This document shows positions 33,896 to 46,594 of a stretch of DNA of 64,000 bases, one piece after another. Where the stretch lies: NCBI GenBank assembly GCA_022702705.1, contig CM040427.1, forward strand, positions 18,437,625 through 18,501,624, given 5' to 3'. The stretch comes from Papilionanthe hookeriana x Papilionanthe teres (Eukaryota; Streptophyta; Magnoliopsida; Asparagales; Orchidaceae). The notes beneath the pieces were generated by a model, which saw only the letters and a list, made by a program, of their open reading frames with translations, made no database searches and was not told the DNA's origin. The position numbers and the translations under genes were made by a program. Numbering within the stretch: the stretch's first letter is position 1; each line of letters opens with the position of its first letter.

Positions 33896-35574
33896 TGATC
33901 CCAAATTATTTATGCTTACAATTTAGATATGAAATTACACTTAAATTATTTTTAATATGGGATACTACACAAGTATACGTATCGTTTATCAAGTAATATA
34001 AGACTTTTTATTAAGCCCTGAGATATCGAACCCACAGGGAAAGATATAAAATTTTAAAGAAATAAGAAAAATAAAATTTTACTTTTTAAAATGATTTTGT
34101 AAAGTATGTTTTAAGATAAAAAGTTTTTTACAATTTGTTTTTGTTATGTTCTGAATAAAAAGTAAATCAAACAACTAAAGTTAACACAACTATAAAATAG
34201 TATGAAAGCAAATGTGAATAAAATATATTTTTCCTCTTTCAATGAATCAGTAATAATAATGTAATTTCATTGCGGAAGTATCTAAGTGTGTTGTGCCAAG
34301 TAGAAGCAGTTATATTCTTTACCCTTACTTGGTTCTATAAAGAACATTGGTTAATTCAAGTTTTGAAATCATGTTGATGGGTTAGGCGAGGAAGGTACTA
34401 GCTCTCACTCTAGAGTCCCTCTATTCCCTCCACCTGAGGCCGACATCACATAACAATATTTAAAACATCAAACTAAATTAGGGGGCTTTAGCCGGTCACT
34501 CTAAAGGCCTTTAATTTTACTCCCCATTAAAAATATATTTTCCTATTTATTTGCACCCAACCATATGTACTACAAATCTCACCAATACAATTGCATGTGA
34601 TTCTTTCCAATTGTTGATTGAGAAAATACCGCATTGGTTCTTACGTGTTCTCACAACAAATTTTAACATCTTAATCGTCAAATCGTAGGAAAATGAAGTG
34701 CAAGGTAGTGAATCATCACAACTTCTTCCAACTTTGAAATCCTACACTTCACACAACTTTCTTCCATAATTTAATTACTTCATCATTTAAAAGGAAAAAG
34801 ATAAAGAAAACAACTCAGAGTTTATGGAGAAAACACAATCACAACTTGATTTGAAAGTAGAAATTATAGTGAAAACACAACAAGTCTTACTTTAAAACCA
34901 AATGTAAAACAAGATAAACACTTATCTGAAAATCCTCTCCACAAGACTCTCAAGTTCTTTCGAAACTTTGCTTTCCCTTTACAATATATAATAGAGGTTG
35001 GTGCCCAACTCCGTTGACTCTGAACCTCTATTCCACTCTTAATAAAAACTAGATACAATAGATAATAAAAGCGGTGAAGTGGAAATGTGTGTTCTCAATA
35101 AAACTCTAACATAAACTTTACTCTTAATACTAATCACACCCTCCGACAACAACCCTTTTTCTGATCTTCAAATCTTCTTTTTGAAATTTTCCAAAATTTA
35201 CCTTGGTGTCTTTTCAAATTATGTCCAGATTCAATGTATCCACCAAAGAATGCATATCTTCATTAAAATCGCCGCCCAAAAGAAGTTAAGGATGTTACCA
35301 TCAAAAGTTACTTCAAACACCACTTGAAAATGACACCAATTTTGATTTAATTTGTATATTTTAACTGCCACGCCTATGCGTCAAGGGTCTGGTGCTTAGC
35401 CGCCACAGGTCAAATTTTTCTCCAAATTTGATCCTCTTTCTCTCCTTTCATCATAATCAGTCATTTTAATCATACCTACAAGAAAAACACAAATATATCT
35501 TCCATTAAAGTGCAATATCATCAAAAATAGGTATTAAAATGTATTTAAAAACACTATATATTTTAGGTGTATCA
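33896..35574 (-). mobile_element. Element C: 5' LTR
   Basis: A 1679-bp LTR runs from TGATCCCAAAT to GGTGTATCA. It has the shared ATCGAACCCACAGGGAAAG motif near 34025, the TTCTTTACCC block near 34317, and the cassette at 35366-35404. The right flank is gag of D, so C inserted into D. The partner 3' LTR is absent. Confidence 0.8.
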
Positions 35575-36900
35575 ATAGCCTTAATTTGCTATTTGTTTTG
35601 ATCTTTTGGATTGATCTTAACATTACTTAGGAAGAATTCTCGAAGGTCTATTTTTAAGCGCAAGTGAAAATAAGTCCTAATTGATTTTCAATATTCTTAA
35701 TCGCAACACCTTGAGTTTGTAATTGATTACCCATATTTAAAATTAATTCTTCGATAGATAACTTCTTTTTCTTAAATTATGGGTTACTTATTAAAACTCG
35801 AAGGATAAGTAGGTCTAAAGTTTGTGTTTCCTTGGTTGTTCAAATTTCCTACTAGATTCATAGAGTTGTTTCCCCATTGCAGGTTAACATCATTGTTATT
35901 ATTTCAGTTAAAAATTGAATGATTCTTCCAACCAAGATTATAATAATTCAAATAAGAATTGTTGGGTCTTTTATTTATAGCATTTAAGGTTTCATAGGGC
36001 GTTTGGGATTCTATTATCTGTCCAAATGAATTTTCCTCTTACACTTGGGGTGTTTGAGAATAATTTATTCCTTATTGACTACTTTATTTGAAAGGGCAGC
36101 AATTTGAGTGACTATCATAGTTATATCATTAGATTCATGAATACTAGCTACTCTCCTAGGATTTACCCATTCAGAGGGCCATTGAAAATTGTTAGTAGCC
36201 ATTTCTTCTATTAACAAAATGCTTCATCGAAAGTTTTTGACATTAATGATCCACCAGCAGTAGCATCTATAATTCATCTCAGAGATCCCACTAATCCATT
36301 ATATAATGTTTGAATTATTAACCAATCTAGTAAAGCATGATGTGGGAACTTCCTAAGAAGATCTTTAAATCTTTCCCAAGCTTCATATATTGATTCCCCT
36401 TCAAACTGACCAAAAGATGTAATATCATTTCTTAGCTTCACAGTTTTTTATGGAGGGAAATATTTTGACAGAAATTATTGTGAAATTTCTCCCCAAGTTC
36501 TAATAAATCCAGGTGTTAATGAATTTAACCACACCTTAGCTTTATCCCTTAATGAAAATAGAAAAAGTCAAAGTGTGACAGCATCATTTGAGACTCCATC
36601 ATATTTAAAAGTAGCCCACAGTTTTAGAAAACTAGTGAGATGTAAATTATGATCTTCGTTCGATGTTCCTTCAAATTGATTATTTTGTACCATTTGTATA
36701 ATAAGTAGGTTTAAGCTTAAATGAATTAGTAGGAACATCAGGATTTTGGATAGTTAAGTGAATTTCATCTACTGTTGAGTTATCATAATCTCTTAAACAT
36801 CTTGGTATATTTTGATCGTTCGTCATTTTATGATGATTTTCAGATTTTTTTATTATTTTTGAATTTTTCTAGCAGTACGCTCTAATTCTGAATCGTAAGA
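35575..36900 (-). pseudogene. Element D: gag fragment
   Basis: The minus strand matches gag of A (15415-16760): the asparagine-rich tail near 35830-35960, the NNFQWPSE-type block near 36170-36200, the capsid-like part at 36480-36720 and the start near 36890. It is cut at 35575 by insertion of C. It has many stops and frame breaks. Confidence 0.75.
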
Positions 36901-37040
36901 CACTAAACCTATGGATCCAATCCCACACATATAAAATCACACAAAATACACTAAAAAGTAAATAAGCACACACAAAATTGCAAAATATAAAGTAAATGTT
37001 TTTAAATACTATAATTTTAAGAGTTACCATTTTATAACAT

Positions 37041-37058
37041 CCACGGCAACAACGCTAA
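37041..37058 (-). other. Primer binding site of element D
   Basis: The minus strand reads TTAGCGTTGTTGCCGTGG, a worn version of the tRNA-Asp-type site, between gag and the D LTR. Confidence 0.5.
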
Positions 37059-37063
37059 AAACT

Positions 37064-38165
37064 TAACTCAACCTACTAGTGTCGAATGCACTGCCTCTAA
37101 GGTTAATATTCAAAGGATAGTTTCAGTTCAGTTTCACAATAAGATCAATTTAATGATGAGGCAGTCACTCGCATACTCAAGTATACATATCGTTCAAGTA
37201 ATACAGGGCTCTAGTGGAGTTCTGTTTATCGATCCCACGAGGAAAGTAAGAACTTTATCAAAATATAGCCAAGATTTGAAATATAATACTCAATTCACAA
37301 TGCAAGTGCAAGTACTATTAAAGTTGCAAGTGCAAAGATAGCTACGACTAAGTTAACTATAATTACTTTCTAAATTTCTAAGCAGGATTAACTAACACAC
37401 ATTAAATTTTGTATTGAAAGGTTATAATATGGAAAAGTATCTTTCCTCTTGTAATGAGTCTGTGATGAGTGATTGATATAGATTGATAATAAATTTGTAT
37501 TGTTCCAAATAGGAGTAATTATATTCTTTACCCTCATCAGAGTACCCCCTCTTTCAAGTATGAAAATAACATTGGCAAATCCTAGGCTTAGTTACTAAAT
37601 ATGAGGTTAGGGTGGGAGGATATTGGCTCTCACTTCGAGTTCCCACTTCACTTCACCTAAAGGCTAACCCTCGCTTTAGTTACCAAACTTTAGGACCAAA
37701 TCGAGCATTTCAGACTCGTCACTCTAAAATCTCCAATTCGATGCCCATCAGACCATATTTCCCAATTTATTTGCACTCAATTCCAATGAACTACGCAACT
37801 CATTCGTGGACATTAAATGGATTCTCCACTATTGTTGTAGAACACTTAGTCCTTTCAGATTGAATGTTTTACAACATGTTTTAACAATTCAATTGGCCAG
37901 ATTGAAAAGTAAATGAAGTTTAAAGTGAAAAACCATCACAATTTCTTAACATTTTTATGGCACATCAAATCTACATCAACATTTCACCACATCACATTGC
38001 AAGAAGAAAGACAAAGAAATCTACTCAAAATTCATGAGGAAGATAAAACAAAACATGGATTTTATATATAAAATGAAAGTCATACAAACTATAAAAGTAA
38101 GTACAACTTATCTCAATATCTTTCCCAAGCAAATCCCTTTAAGTTCCTTTGAGCCCTTTAATTCT
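37064..38165 (-). mobile_element. Element D: truncated 5' LTR
   Basis: It resembles the left two thirds of LTR A: the TTTATCGATCCCACGAGG motif near 37226, the TTCTTTACCC block near 37525, and the CTTCACCT..AAGGCTAACC block near 37653. Near 38165 it stops, before the position of the GC-rich cassette, and the inverted LTR of E begins. Confidence 0.7.
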
Positions 38166-38169
38166 TAAC

Positions 38170-39302
38170 TCTCTGTGGTTGGGTGACCAGTCCTAGGGAG
38201 ACTTGTAAGAGAAAAGAAGAGATTCAAAGGAACTTCAAGGGTTTGGTGGAGAGGAACTTGAGATAAGTTTTTATCTTTGTACTTCATTTGGCTTTAATTG
38301 AGAGTTCTTGTGTTTCTACTTGATTTCGACTTTTAAAATTACTTATTATTGCATTTTCTCCATGGATTCTGAGTAGTTTCTTTAACTTAATCCTTAAAAT
38401 GAAAAGTAATTAAGTTTTTTATGGAAGTTGTGGAATTATTGATCTTTAATGTTGGAATAAGTTTTGTCAATTTAATCCTTGCAATTCATTTACTTCTTGA
38501 TTTAGCTAATTAAGATGTCAACATTTGTTGTGAGAACTTGTAAGATCCTTGTAGGTATTTTCTCGATCAATAGTTGGTAGGAATCACATGAGATTGTATG
38601 GTTGAGAAAGTAATTCATATAATTTTGTGCAAATGAAAAGGGAAATATACTTTGATAGGTGTAAAATTAGAGGACTTTAAGGTGACAGACTAAAGCCTCA
38701 TAATTTGGTTTATTATTTCAAGTTTTGATGCTAGATGTTAGCCTCCAGGTGGAGGGAAAGGAGGGAACTCTAGAGTGAGAGCTAATATCTTCCCTACCTA
38801 ACCTGTCTTCAAAACTATTCAAACTTTAAACTAGCCAATGTTCTTTATAGCAACTCTAGTAAGGTTAACGAATAATATTACTCCTATTTAGCACAACACA
38901 TTTTGAATACTTCAACAACGTAACTCATGTACTTATTACTTATTCATGATAAGGAAAAAAGATATTTTCATTTATACCTCTCTAAATCTTACAAAAATCT
39001 TATTATAATTAGTTAATTGTTCACTTTATTTCATAATATAAGAAAATACCAAAAAGAATCACATTTTCAAGTTTTTCTAGTATTCGAAACTCGTTTAAGT
39101 CGGTGACTTTTTTTAAATAGATTTCATGATCAAATTCCTTATAATTTTTAAATATCAAAAAATTTCCTATGGGATCGATATTTCGGAGCTTAATAAAAAA
39201 TTTTTATATTACTTGATAACGATACGTATACATGCGCAGAATCCTTAAATTAAGTAAAAATATAAAACATATTACCACAAGTATAATTATCATCAGGGTT
39301 CA
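38170..39302 (+). mobile_element. Element E: 5' LTR, left part missing
   Basis: It matches 55973-57086 from GGTTGGG..ACCAGTCCTA to the end ...TTCA, in plus orientation, and is followed by the E primer site. About 660 bases of the LTR start, including the cassette region, are missing compared with the 3' LTR. The break coincides with the broken end of LTR D. Confidence 0.8.
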
Positions 39303-39308
39303 AGTCTT

Positions 39309-39326
39309 TGGCACCGTTACCGCGGA
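39309..39326 (+). other. Primer binding site of element E
   Basis: TGGCACCGTTACCGCGGA starts six bases after the LTR, a tRNA-Asp-type site with few mismatches. Confidence 0.65.
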
Positions 39327-39472
39327 AATTTTCTTTTAATTGGATTTGAATTGAAAAGAAAAATTAAAAGAAACTTTCAAAAAAATAAAATTTCTATTTT
39401 AGAAAGTCTTATTTAAACCTTATTTATTTACTTGTGTTGAATTTTATTTTCATTGTTGTGTTGTAATAGTTT

Positions 39473-40253
39473 ATGCGAAGTTTAGGTTCTGAAAGACTTG
39501 TGCCCTACAATTCGAATTAGAAAGAACTATTAGAAAAATTAAAAAATTTAAAATACTAAAAAAATTAAAAAATTTCAAGAAATGACAAATCAAAATAATC
39601 AAAATGCTAAAATTCATCAAGAATTTAGACCCTTAAGAGATTAAACAAACCCTACAGTGGATGAACTTCATGATAGTATTCAAAATCCTACTGTAGCTGC
39701 TGATTCATTTGAACTTAAATCAACTATTATCCAAATGATATCAAATAATCAATTTGGTGGAGTACCAACTGAAGAACAAAATTTACATCTTATCATTTTT
39801 TTAGAATTGTGTGCTGCATTTAAAAATGATGGTGTTTTTGGTGATGCTATTAGACTTAGGCTTTTCCATTCTCACTTAGAGATAAGGTTAAGAAATGGTT
39901 GAATTCGTTAGCTCCTGGATCTATCAGAACTTGGGGTGATTTTTCATAGAAATTCCTTGCTAAATATTTTCCACCATAAAAAACTGTGAAACTTAGAAAT
40001 GATATTACATCTTTTTGTCAGTTTTAAGAGAAATCTATTTATGAAGCTTGGAACGATTTAAAAAACTCCTAAGAAAGTGTCCACACCATGTTGTGCCAGA
40101 TTGGTTAATTATTCAAAATTTTTATATTGGATTAGCTTGATCTCTTAGATCTATTATCAATGCCGTTGTTGGTGGTTCATTGATGTCAAAACTATTTCAT
40201 GAAGCTTATGCTTTAATTGAAGAAATGACTACTAATAATTTTCAATGACCTTC
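39473..40253 (+). pseudogene. Element E: gag, first part
   Basis: It starts MRSLGSERLVPYNSN, matching the gag start of A. The main frame 39657-39902 has VDELHDSIQNPTVAADSFEL, IIQMISNNQFGGVPTEEQNL and FLELCAAFKNDGVFGDAIRL. Frame breaks follow. The last host codons before the F insertion encode ...TNNFQ-stop-PS, where the stop replaces tryptophan. The gene resumes at 48468. Confidence 0.75.
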
Positions 40254-42099
40254 TGAAGCGACTTTTTTATATGAAAGAATTTATGAAACCAGATTTATAT
40301 ATTTATAATGATTTTGTAAAGTCACAATTTTAAACGCAAGCATACGTATTGCTCAAGTAATACAGGGCTCTAGTGGAGTCCCGTTTATCGATCCCACAGG
40401 GAAGCGAGGTAAGAGGTCCTTTGTCAAATTCTAGTTCACTACTATTAGAATTTAGTTTGGAAGGTCGATATAAGTGGTTTTTTAACAACTACTCTTAAAG
40501 GTAAATCTTAATTTTAAAAAAACTAATAACTACTTCTAAAGGAAAATATTAATACTAAAGATAACCCTTTCTGGATAAATTGGTTTTGAGAATTTTGAGA
40601 TAATAAAACTACTATTCTCAAGTAATGAATTGGATAATGCAAAGAAATGAGATGCATTAATTATTGTATGTGCCAAATAGGAAAAATCCTATTCTTTACC
40701 CTATTCCAAGTTCATAAAGAACATCGGCTAATCCTAGGTTTAGTCTCTAAATCTGTGGTTAGGCTGGGAGGTCCCTTCGCCTGAAGGCTAACTCTCGCTT
40801 TAGTTTCCAAACACTAGGACTAAATTGGGGATTTTAGTCTGTCATCCTAAAATCTCCAATTCTACTCCCATCAAAGTATATTTCCCTATTTATTTGCACT
40901 CAACCCCCATGAACTTCACCATCCATGGATTTTGAATGTGGTTCCACTTTGTTGAGAATTACATTGCCCTCTCGGATCATAGCACAATTACAATGAATTT
41001 TAACACTACAAAGAGCTCTTTTTGTAATGTAAATGAAGTGCAAGTAAAAACCATCACATTTATAATTAAAATTCTTTTAGCAAGAATCACAATATCCCAA
41101 ACATGAATCCTAGTCATTGGAAAAAAAAGTAGAAAGAAAACAATGACATAATCTTCTTATGCCACTATTTCCAAAGAAGAATAAAGAGTAAGAGAAAGAC
41201 ATCACAAAGCACGAGGAAAACACAACGAAAAACTTTATTTTTAAGCAAATCCACATAATAAGCGTTTACAAAATCATAAGATAATGAAGAAAAAAATACT
41301 TAGATTTTTTACCTTGAAAGAAAAAAGATCTCTCCCACAAAGTCTCCCGCTGATCCATGCAATGCTAGTACCAACCCTTACAAATTCTCTCAATATACCC
41401 TCACCAATCTCTCCAAAAAGGTAGAAATCTATATTTCTACTCCTATTCTAAGATCTCTAAACATTATCCACGTTTTTCCTAACATCTACCTCCCTTTTTT
41501 GGCTTTAAATTTGTTTTAAAATAGTGTAGGGACAAATTTCCCAAGAGGTGCTTGAAAAAACCTTCTAAAAAGCGTCCAAATTGGACTTATATGGCCAATA
41601 AGAGCTTCTGGCTCGGTCCGGTGCTGTCTGGGCGTTGTCACTATTTTCCATTGACTTTTTGTGCTTTCTAGATGCTGGCACGGTCCGACACTGGATAGGG
41701 CGTCGTCCGGCGCCCAACTTTGCGCAGCTCCACCGTTTTGCTTCGTTTGACTCCGTTTTAGCTCTGATTCGCTCCATTTCAGTTGCGTTGCTTTCCTAAC
41801 AAATATCCTTACAAAATAAATATAAAAATAATCTTTCTTTAAAGTGTAATATCATTCAAAAGTATGTAAGAAGTGTAAAAGAGATTAATAAAAGAAAGAC
41901 TTATCAAAATGTGTCATGCCAAAATTTGTTTTTTTGCCCGTTTTTGCTCCAAATTGCACCATTTTTGTTTTCTTTTCTCCAAAAGCCATTTCTTGTACCT
42001 AAAATAAAAAAAATACAAAATACCTTCCTTTATTGTGTAATATCATCAAAATTAGGTATGAAATAGACATTAAAAAACTATTAAATTTTCAGTGGATCA
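40254..42099 (-). mobile_element. Element F: 3' LTR
   Basis: An 1846-bp LTR runs from TGAAGCGAC to GTGGATCA and pairs with 46595-48467; by eye well over nine bases in ten match. Landmarks are ATCGATCCCACAGGGAAGCG near 40388, ATTCTTTACCCTATTCC near 40690, and the cassette at 41608-41720. F is therefore younger than A. Confidence 0.88.
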
Positions 42100-42115
42100 A
42101 GATCCCCCAAACTTA
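42100..42115 (-). other. Polypurine tract of element F
   Basis: The minus strand reads AAGTTTGGGGGATCT against the LTR start TGATCCAC. It is the plus-strand primer site, same core as A and E. Confidence 0.75.
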
Positions 42116-44117
42116 ATTATTACTTATCCTCAAGTAATTTAGTTAATACATAAAATAATGATCCACTAAAATGAAATTTATTTCTAAAATACCATGATTT
42201 TGACTTAGATAAATACAATAGTAAAATTTTCAAAAAGATCTTTGAATAATTCAAGTAAATTTTGTAGGTATAGGGCTATCAAGTCATCAAGTCTAAGAGT
42301 TCTAGTCTTCTATTCATTTCAAAAATGATTGTAGATTGTTATATTAAGATACTTAAAAGGATTACATGACAAGAAGTTTATGAGAACACTACTAGTAAAG
42401 ATACTAATCCATACATATAAGTTCAGGAAAGTAATTAAGTTCTTCCCTTTAGGTAGATCCAAGTGAAGCCAATTTTTTATTAGGCATCTCCTCAAGCTTC
42501 TCCTCACTTTTTCTTTTCACTTTTATTTTTCTTTTCTTTATTTTTTTCTTTTTTTAGGGATCATTTTCAATCCCATTTTTTCACTTTTTTTTCTTTTATT
42601 TTTTTTATGTGAGGATTACTATATCTGGATAGCCTTTAATAATTTTGAACTTCATCCTTCTCACCCTAAATTTGAAAATTACCACAATCCTTTACCTCAG
42701 GAATTTCTTTAGCTTATTATTGATTCATCATAGAGTCCCAATCCATTCCTTTCACATAAAGTTTTAAGATTCTTAATATTTCAAACATACAGTTTTTCTT
42801 ACTTTGAATAGCTGACTATAGTCCTATTCTCTTATACCAAATATCTTATCCTACAAAATTACTTTTCATTACCAAAAACTTTCATTCAAGTCCACTAAAG
42901 TACTCAAATAAAATCAAAATACAATTAATTGAAATTGAGCTCTATCACAGGAAATCATGTTAATAATTTTGATAGACTTTTAAATAAGAACAACTAATAG
43001 TTACATCTTTCTCTCCCCAAACTTAAATTTTAAAATATTTTGCAATTAATTCCATAAAATGTAGCAGGAAGAAAAAGTAAAGGTTGAATATACTTACTAC
43101 TACAACATCTTATCAAATTCATATAGTAAGTCTAGCTTAAAACATGCTTGTAATAAAATTACACTAAAAGGAAGCATTCTCACTTTAAAATTTTATTTTT
43201 CTTATTACCCCCAAATTTAATTTTTAACATATATAACATTTAGTACGTAAAATATAAACAGGAAAAAAAATAGTTTAGAAATTATATCTACCACAAATGT
43301 CTATAAAAAAAATCTGCAAGTACTAATCAGGACAGAACAACATGCAGCAGAAAGTAAATCTAAACTAAGCATGCCATAGTGAAATTCACTAAATAAAAGT
43401 TTAACTAGCACAATAGGTATCAACATGATAATATAAAAATGTTTTTCAAGTCTTATATAAAATTGTAACACAAAAATAAACACACATAATAAATGAGTTC
43501 AATTCTTCAATTAACTCATCAGATCTCACTACTTACCTCCAATTTATAACGGAATCACTACACTAATAAATCAGGTAATTTTTTAAAATGATTTTATATA
43601 TTATAATCCCAAAGATAAGATTATTCCTGGTATATTGGCTCCCAGGCACCAATCTCAAGCATCATCTAATCCCTTTAATTAAGCACCTCTAACAGTTATA
43701 AATCGTAGTGTAAGATCATCCTAATGTTATTCATCAAATAGGTTCGCGACTTTTACCAAATGAAAGAAAAGTTAGAGAATGAAAGTAACAAAATTGAGAT
43801 GAACTGTCATTGTTCAAATTCATGATGTCTCTTGTAAAACTCAAGTCTGAGTAAGATCCGAGTTAGTGAACTAGTCAATCTAACTACTACAAGAGAACAT
43901 ACAAATCTAACCATAATAAGAAGTTAAGGAATCACCTCCCTCATGACACACAAAGATCAAATTAAACCACTAACAATCCAAACATCTACCAATCAATAAT
44001 CAAACTGATCAATCCATAATGACACATAAAGATCAAGTCAATCCACTCTAAAGCAAACACAACACAATACTAACAATCATGACTTCCAATCATACTAAAT
44101 CAGAGCACACTGATAAC
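42116..44117 (-). other. 3' non-coding region of element F
   Basis: No coding sequence is seen. The first 0.9 kb carries the module also present in A and E: the GAAGCTT/GCCTAATAAAAAATTGGC motif at 42465-42506, C/T tracts at 42504-42558, GAGGATTACTATATCTGGAT at 42611-42630 and a second polypurine-like motif at 43013-43030. Another CCCCCAAATTTAA occurs near 43206. The part from 43250 to 44117 is AT-rich and featureless. No envelope-position ORF is visible. Confidence 0.6.
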
Positions 44118-44168
44118 AATGGGTTACCTCCCATAAAGAGCTTGGTTTTAATATCGCGTGCCTGACAA
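44118..44168 (-). other. Conserved post-pol motif in pol-less F
   Basis: The minus strand reads ATATTAAAACCAAGCTCTTT, then ATGGGAGGTAACCCATTG, the block that follows pol in A, E and H. Here it lies about 180 bases after the end of gag and marks the edge of the pol deletion. Confidence 0.6.
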
Positions 44169-44299
44169 ATGATTCCTCCTGAATCAAAATTCCAATTAAG
44201 TAATCCTCGATCAATCACCTAATATTTTCCAAATCAAAGGATTTCTACAAGATTCTTAAATTTTAATTTTTCATTCAGCTCTTCCTTTTAAGACTGATT

Positions 44300-46340
44300 T
44301 ATATCATTGTTCATCATATTTCTTTCTAGGTCCAATATTCTTCAATTGATTTTATGAATTTTTATAGTAATATAATCCTTAAAATTTATAAGAAATGGAT
44401 CTTTATATGATAATTCAAGATCTCTTAAATTTTGGATCTCATTCTCTCTACATAGTTCATATTCTAGATCAAATTCTTCAATGTCACTCTTCTGTTTCAA
44501 GTTATCTTCTAATTCTTTCCCTTGATAATTATTAAATGATGGAGGTGGTTTTTCTATATCCATCTTCGTTGAGGAAATATGATTTTCTATTTCCTTAGGA
44601 ATTTCTTCCAATGGTCTTTCAATATCCTTATCCTCTTTTCTTAACTCAATGTTCTTTTGAAATATATCCTCAAATTCTCTTTCAAGTCTTAGTTCAATAT
44701 CTTTATCTTGTTAATTATTCAATTCAAGTGTTTCTTGTGATCGAGTCGAATCTAAAAATATAAAGACTCGGTAGTCCATCTTAAGTTTATTAGATGTTTC
44801 AACAGATAGAATTAAAAGTTCATTATTTTTTATAGCATCCATCATTTCACACCTCTCCTAAACATACATATAGTCTTCTTTAAATAACGTTTTCAAATCA
44901 TCATGAAAGTCCATTTCGATCTCATCTGTTACCTTACTTTCAAAACTTTTTTTTGGAAATGGTCTTTATTTAGATAATCAATTTCATTTATCCAAAAATA
45001 ATCATCATCTTTTCTCTTAGCTGGATCATTTTTGTTCTCTTTAAGTTTTATCTCAATGTTGCTAGGAAGTTTTCCTTAAGGTTTGTTGCTAAGTGAATTA
45101 GCAATTTGTCCAAGTTAATTCTCTATGTTTCTAATCGCAACATTTTGACTTTGCAATTGGTTTCTCATTTGCAATACCACTTATTCTATAGACATATTCT
45201 CATCCTCAAATTGTTGATTATTGTTAGAGTCCAGTGGATATGAAGGTCTATAACTTGTTTTACCCTGACTATTCTAACTTCCATTAGGATTTGCATGATT
45301 GTTTTCCCATTGTTGGTTTCCACCCTCAGTAGTATGATTCCAGTTAAAATTAGGATTGTTCTTCCAATACGGGTTGTAAAAGTTAGAATACAGGTTGTTT
45401 ATGGTATTTAAAGTCTCATATAAAAAGTTGTAATCAATGATATGCCCTAATGAACTTTCCTCACTTACAGGATTCCATTGAGGCTAGTTCATTCCAAATT
45501 GGTTCAACTTCTTTGATATTGTAGCAACGTGAGATGCAAGAATTGCATTTGCATACTGTATCATGAACACTAGCTACATTTTTATGATTTACCCTTGCAG
45601 AGGGCCACTGACATTCATTTGTAGTCATTTCTTCAATTAATGAACCACCAGCAACAACATCTATAATGGACCTAAGGGATCCTACTAATCTATTATAAAA
45701 AGTTTGAATGATTAACCAATCTGGCAGTGCATGATGTGGACACTTTCTTAGAGTTCCTTAAATCTTTCCTGTGCTTCATATATTGATTCCCCTTCATACC
45801 GATAACATGAAATAATATTGTTTCTAAGTTTAGTAGTCCTCGAAGGTGGAAAATAATTAGCTAGGAATTTTTGAGTTAACTCCTCCAAATTTTTAATAGA
45901 ACCATGTGCTAATGAGTATAACCACATTTTAGCATTATCCCTTCGTAAGAAAGGAAAAAGCCTTAGCTTAACAACATCGTTCGACATGTCGTTATAACGA
46001 AATGTAAGACAAAGTTCTATAAATTAGATAAGGTAAATAGGGATCTTATGAAGGAGTTCCTCCAAACCGGTCGTTGCTCGCACAAGTTGAATAAACGCCG
46101 GATTTAGTTCAAACGAGTCAGCCTTCTACGACAGGGTTTTGTATACTTGAGTGAATTACATCTATCGTAGGGTTTACATAATCCCTCAATGATTTATGAT
46201 GATTTTCCAAGTTATTATTTTGAATGTTTTTCATTTCCATTCCTAGTTTTTCAAGTCCTTTCTATTTTTTGATTTTCTTCCATTTTTCTAACTCGGGACC
46301 ATAAAGTACAAGTCCTACAGATCCTTTATTTTGCATACAT
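44300..46340 (-). pseudogene. Element F: gag only, no pol
   Basis: The frame 45987-45748 is gag capsid-like sequence (LRLFPFLRRDNAKMWLYSLA, LTQKFLANYFPPSRTTKLRN, YEGESIYEAQERFKEL). The asparagine-rich tail is near 45210-45430. The frame 44611-44342 holds EKPPPSFNN, a relic of the linker before protease. No protease, RT, RNase H or integrase sequence is present, so about 4.5 kb has been lost compared with A. F is a non-autonomous derivative that would have needed enzymes in trans. Confidence 0.75.
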
Positions 46341-46570
46341 AACACAACAAACAATACATTAATAATAAAACAAATAAAATGAAAAATATATTTTCATCAA
46401 CAAAACAAATATTTTCATAAACACCTTATTTTTCACACAAACTGTTTTTTCACAATACTTTTTCATACCAAAAACACATATCATATAAAAATAATTTTAC
46501 GACACTAAAGTTTTCTAATTCTAAGAAAAATTACATCAACTAAAATTCTCCTAAAATTCTTACCGAAGCT

Positions 46571-46588
46571 TCCCCGGTAATGGCGCAA
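46571..46588 (-). other. Primer binding site of element F
   Basis: The minus strand reads TTGCGCCATTACCGGGGA, six bases inside the 5' LTR, a near match to the tRNA-Asp-type site. Confidence 0.65.
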
Positions 46589-46594
46589 AAAAAT

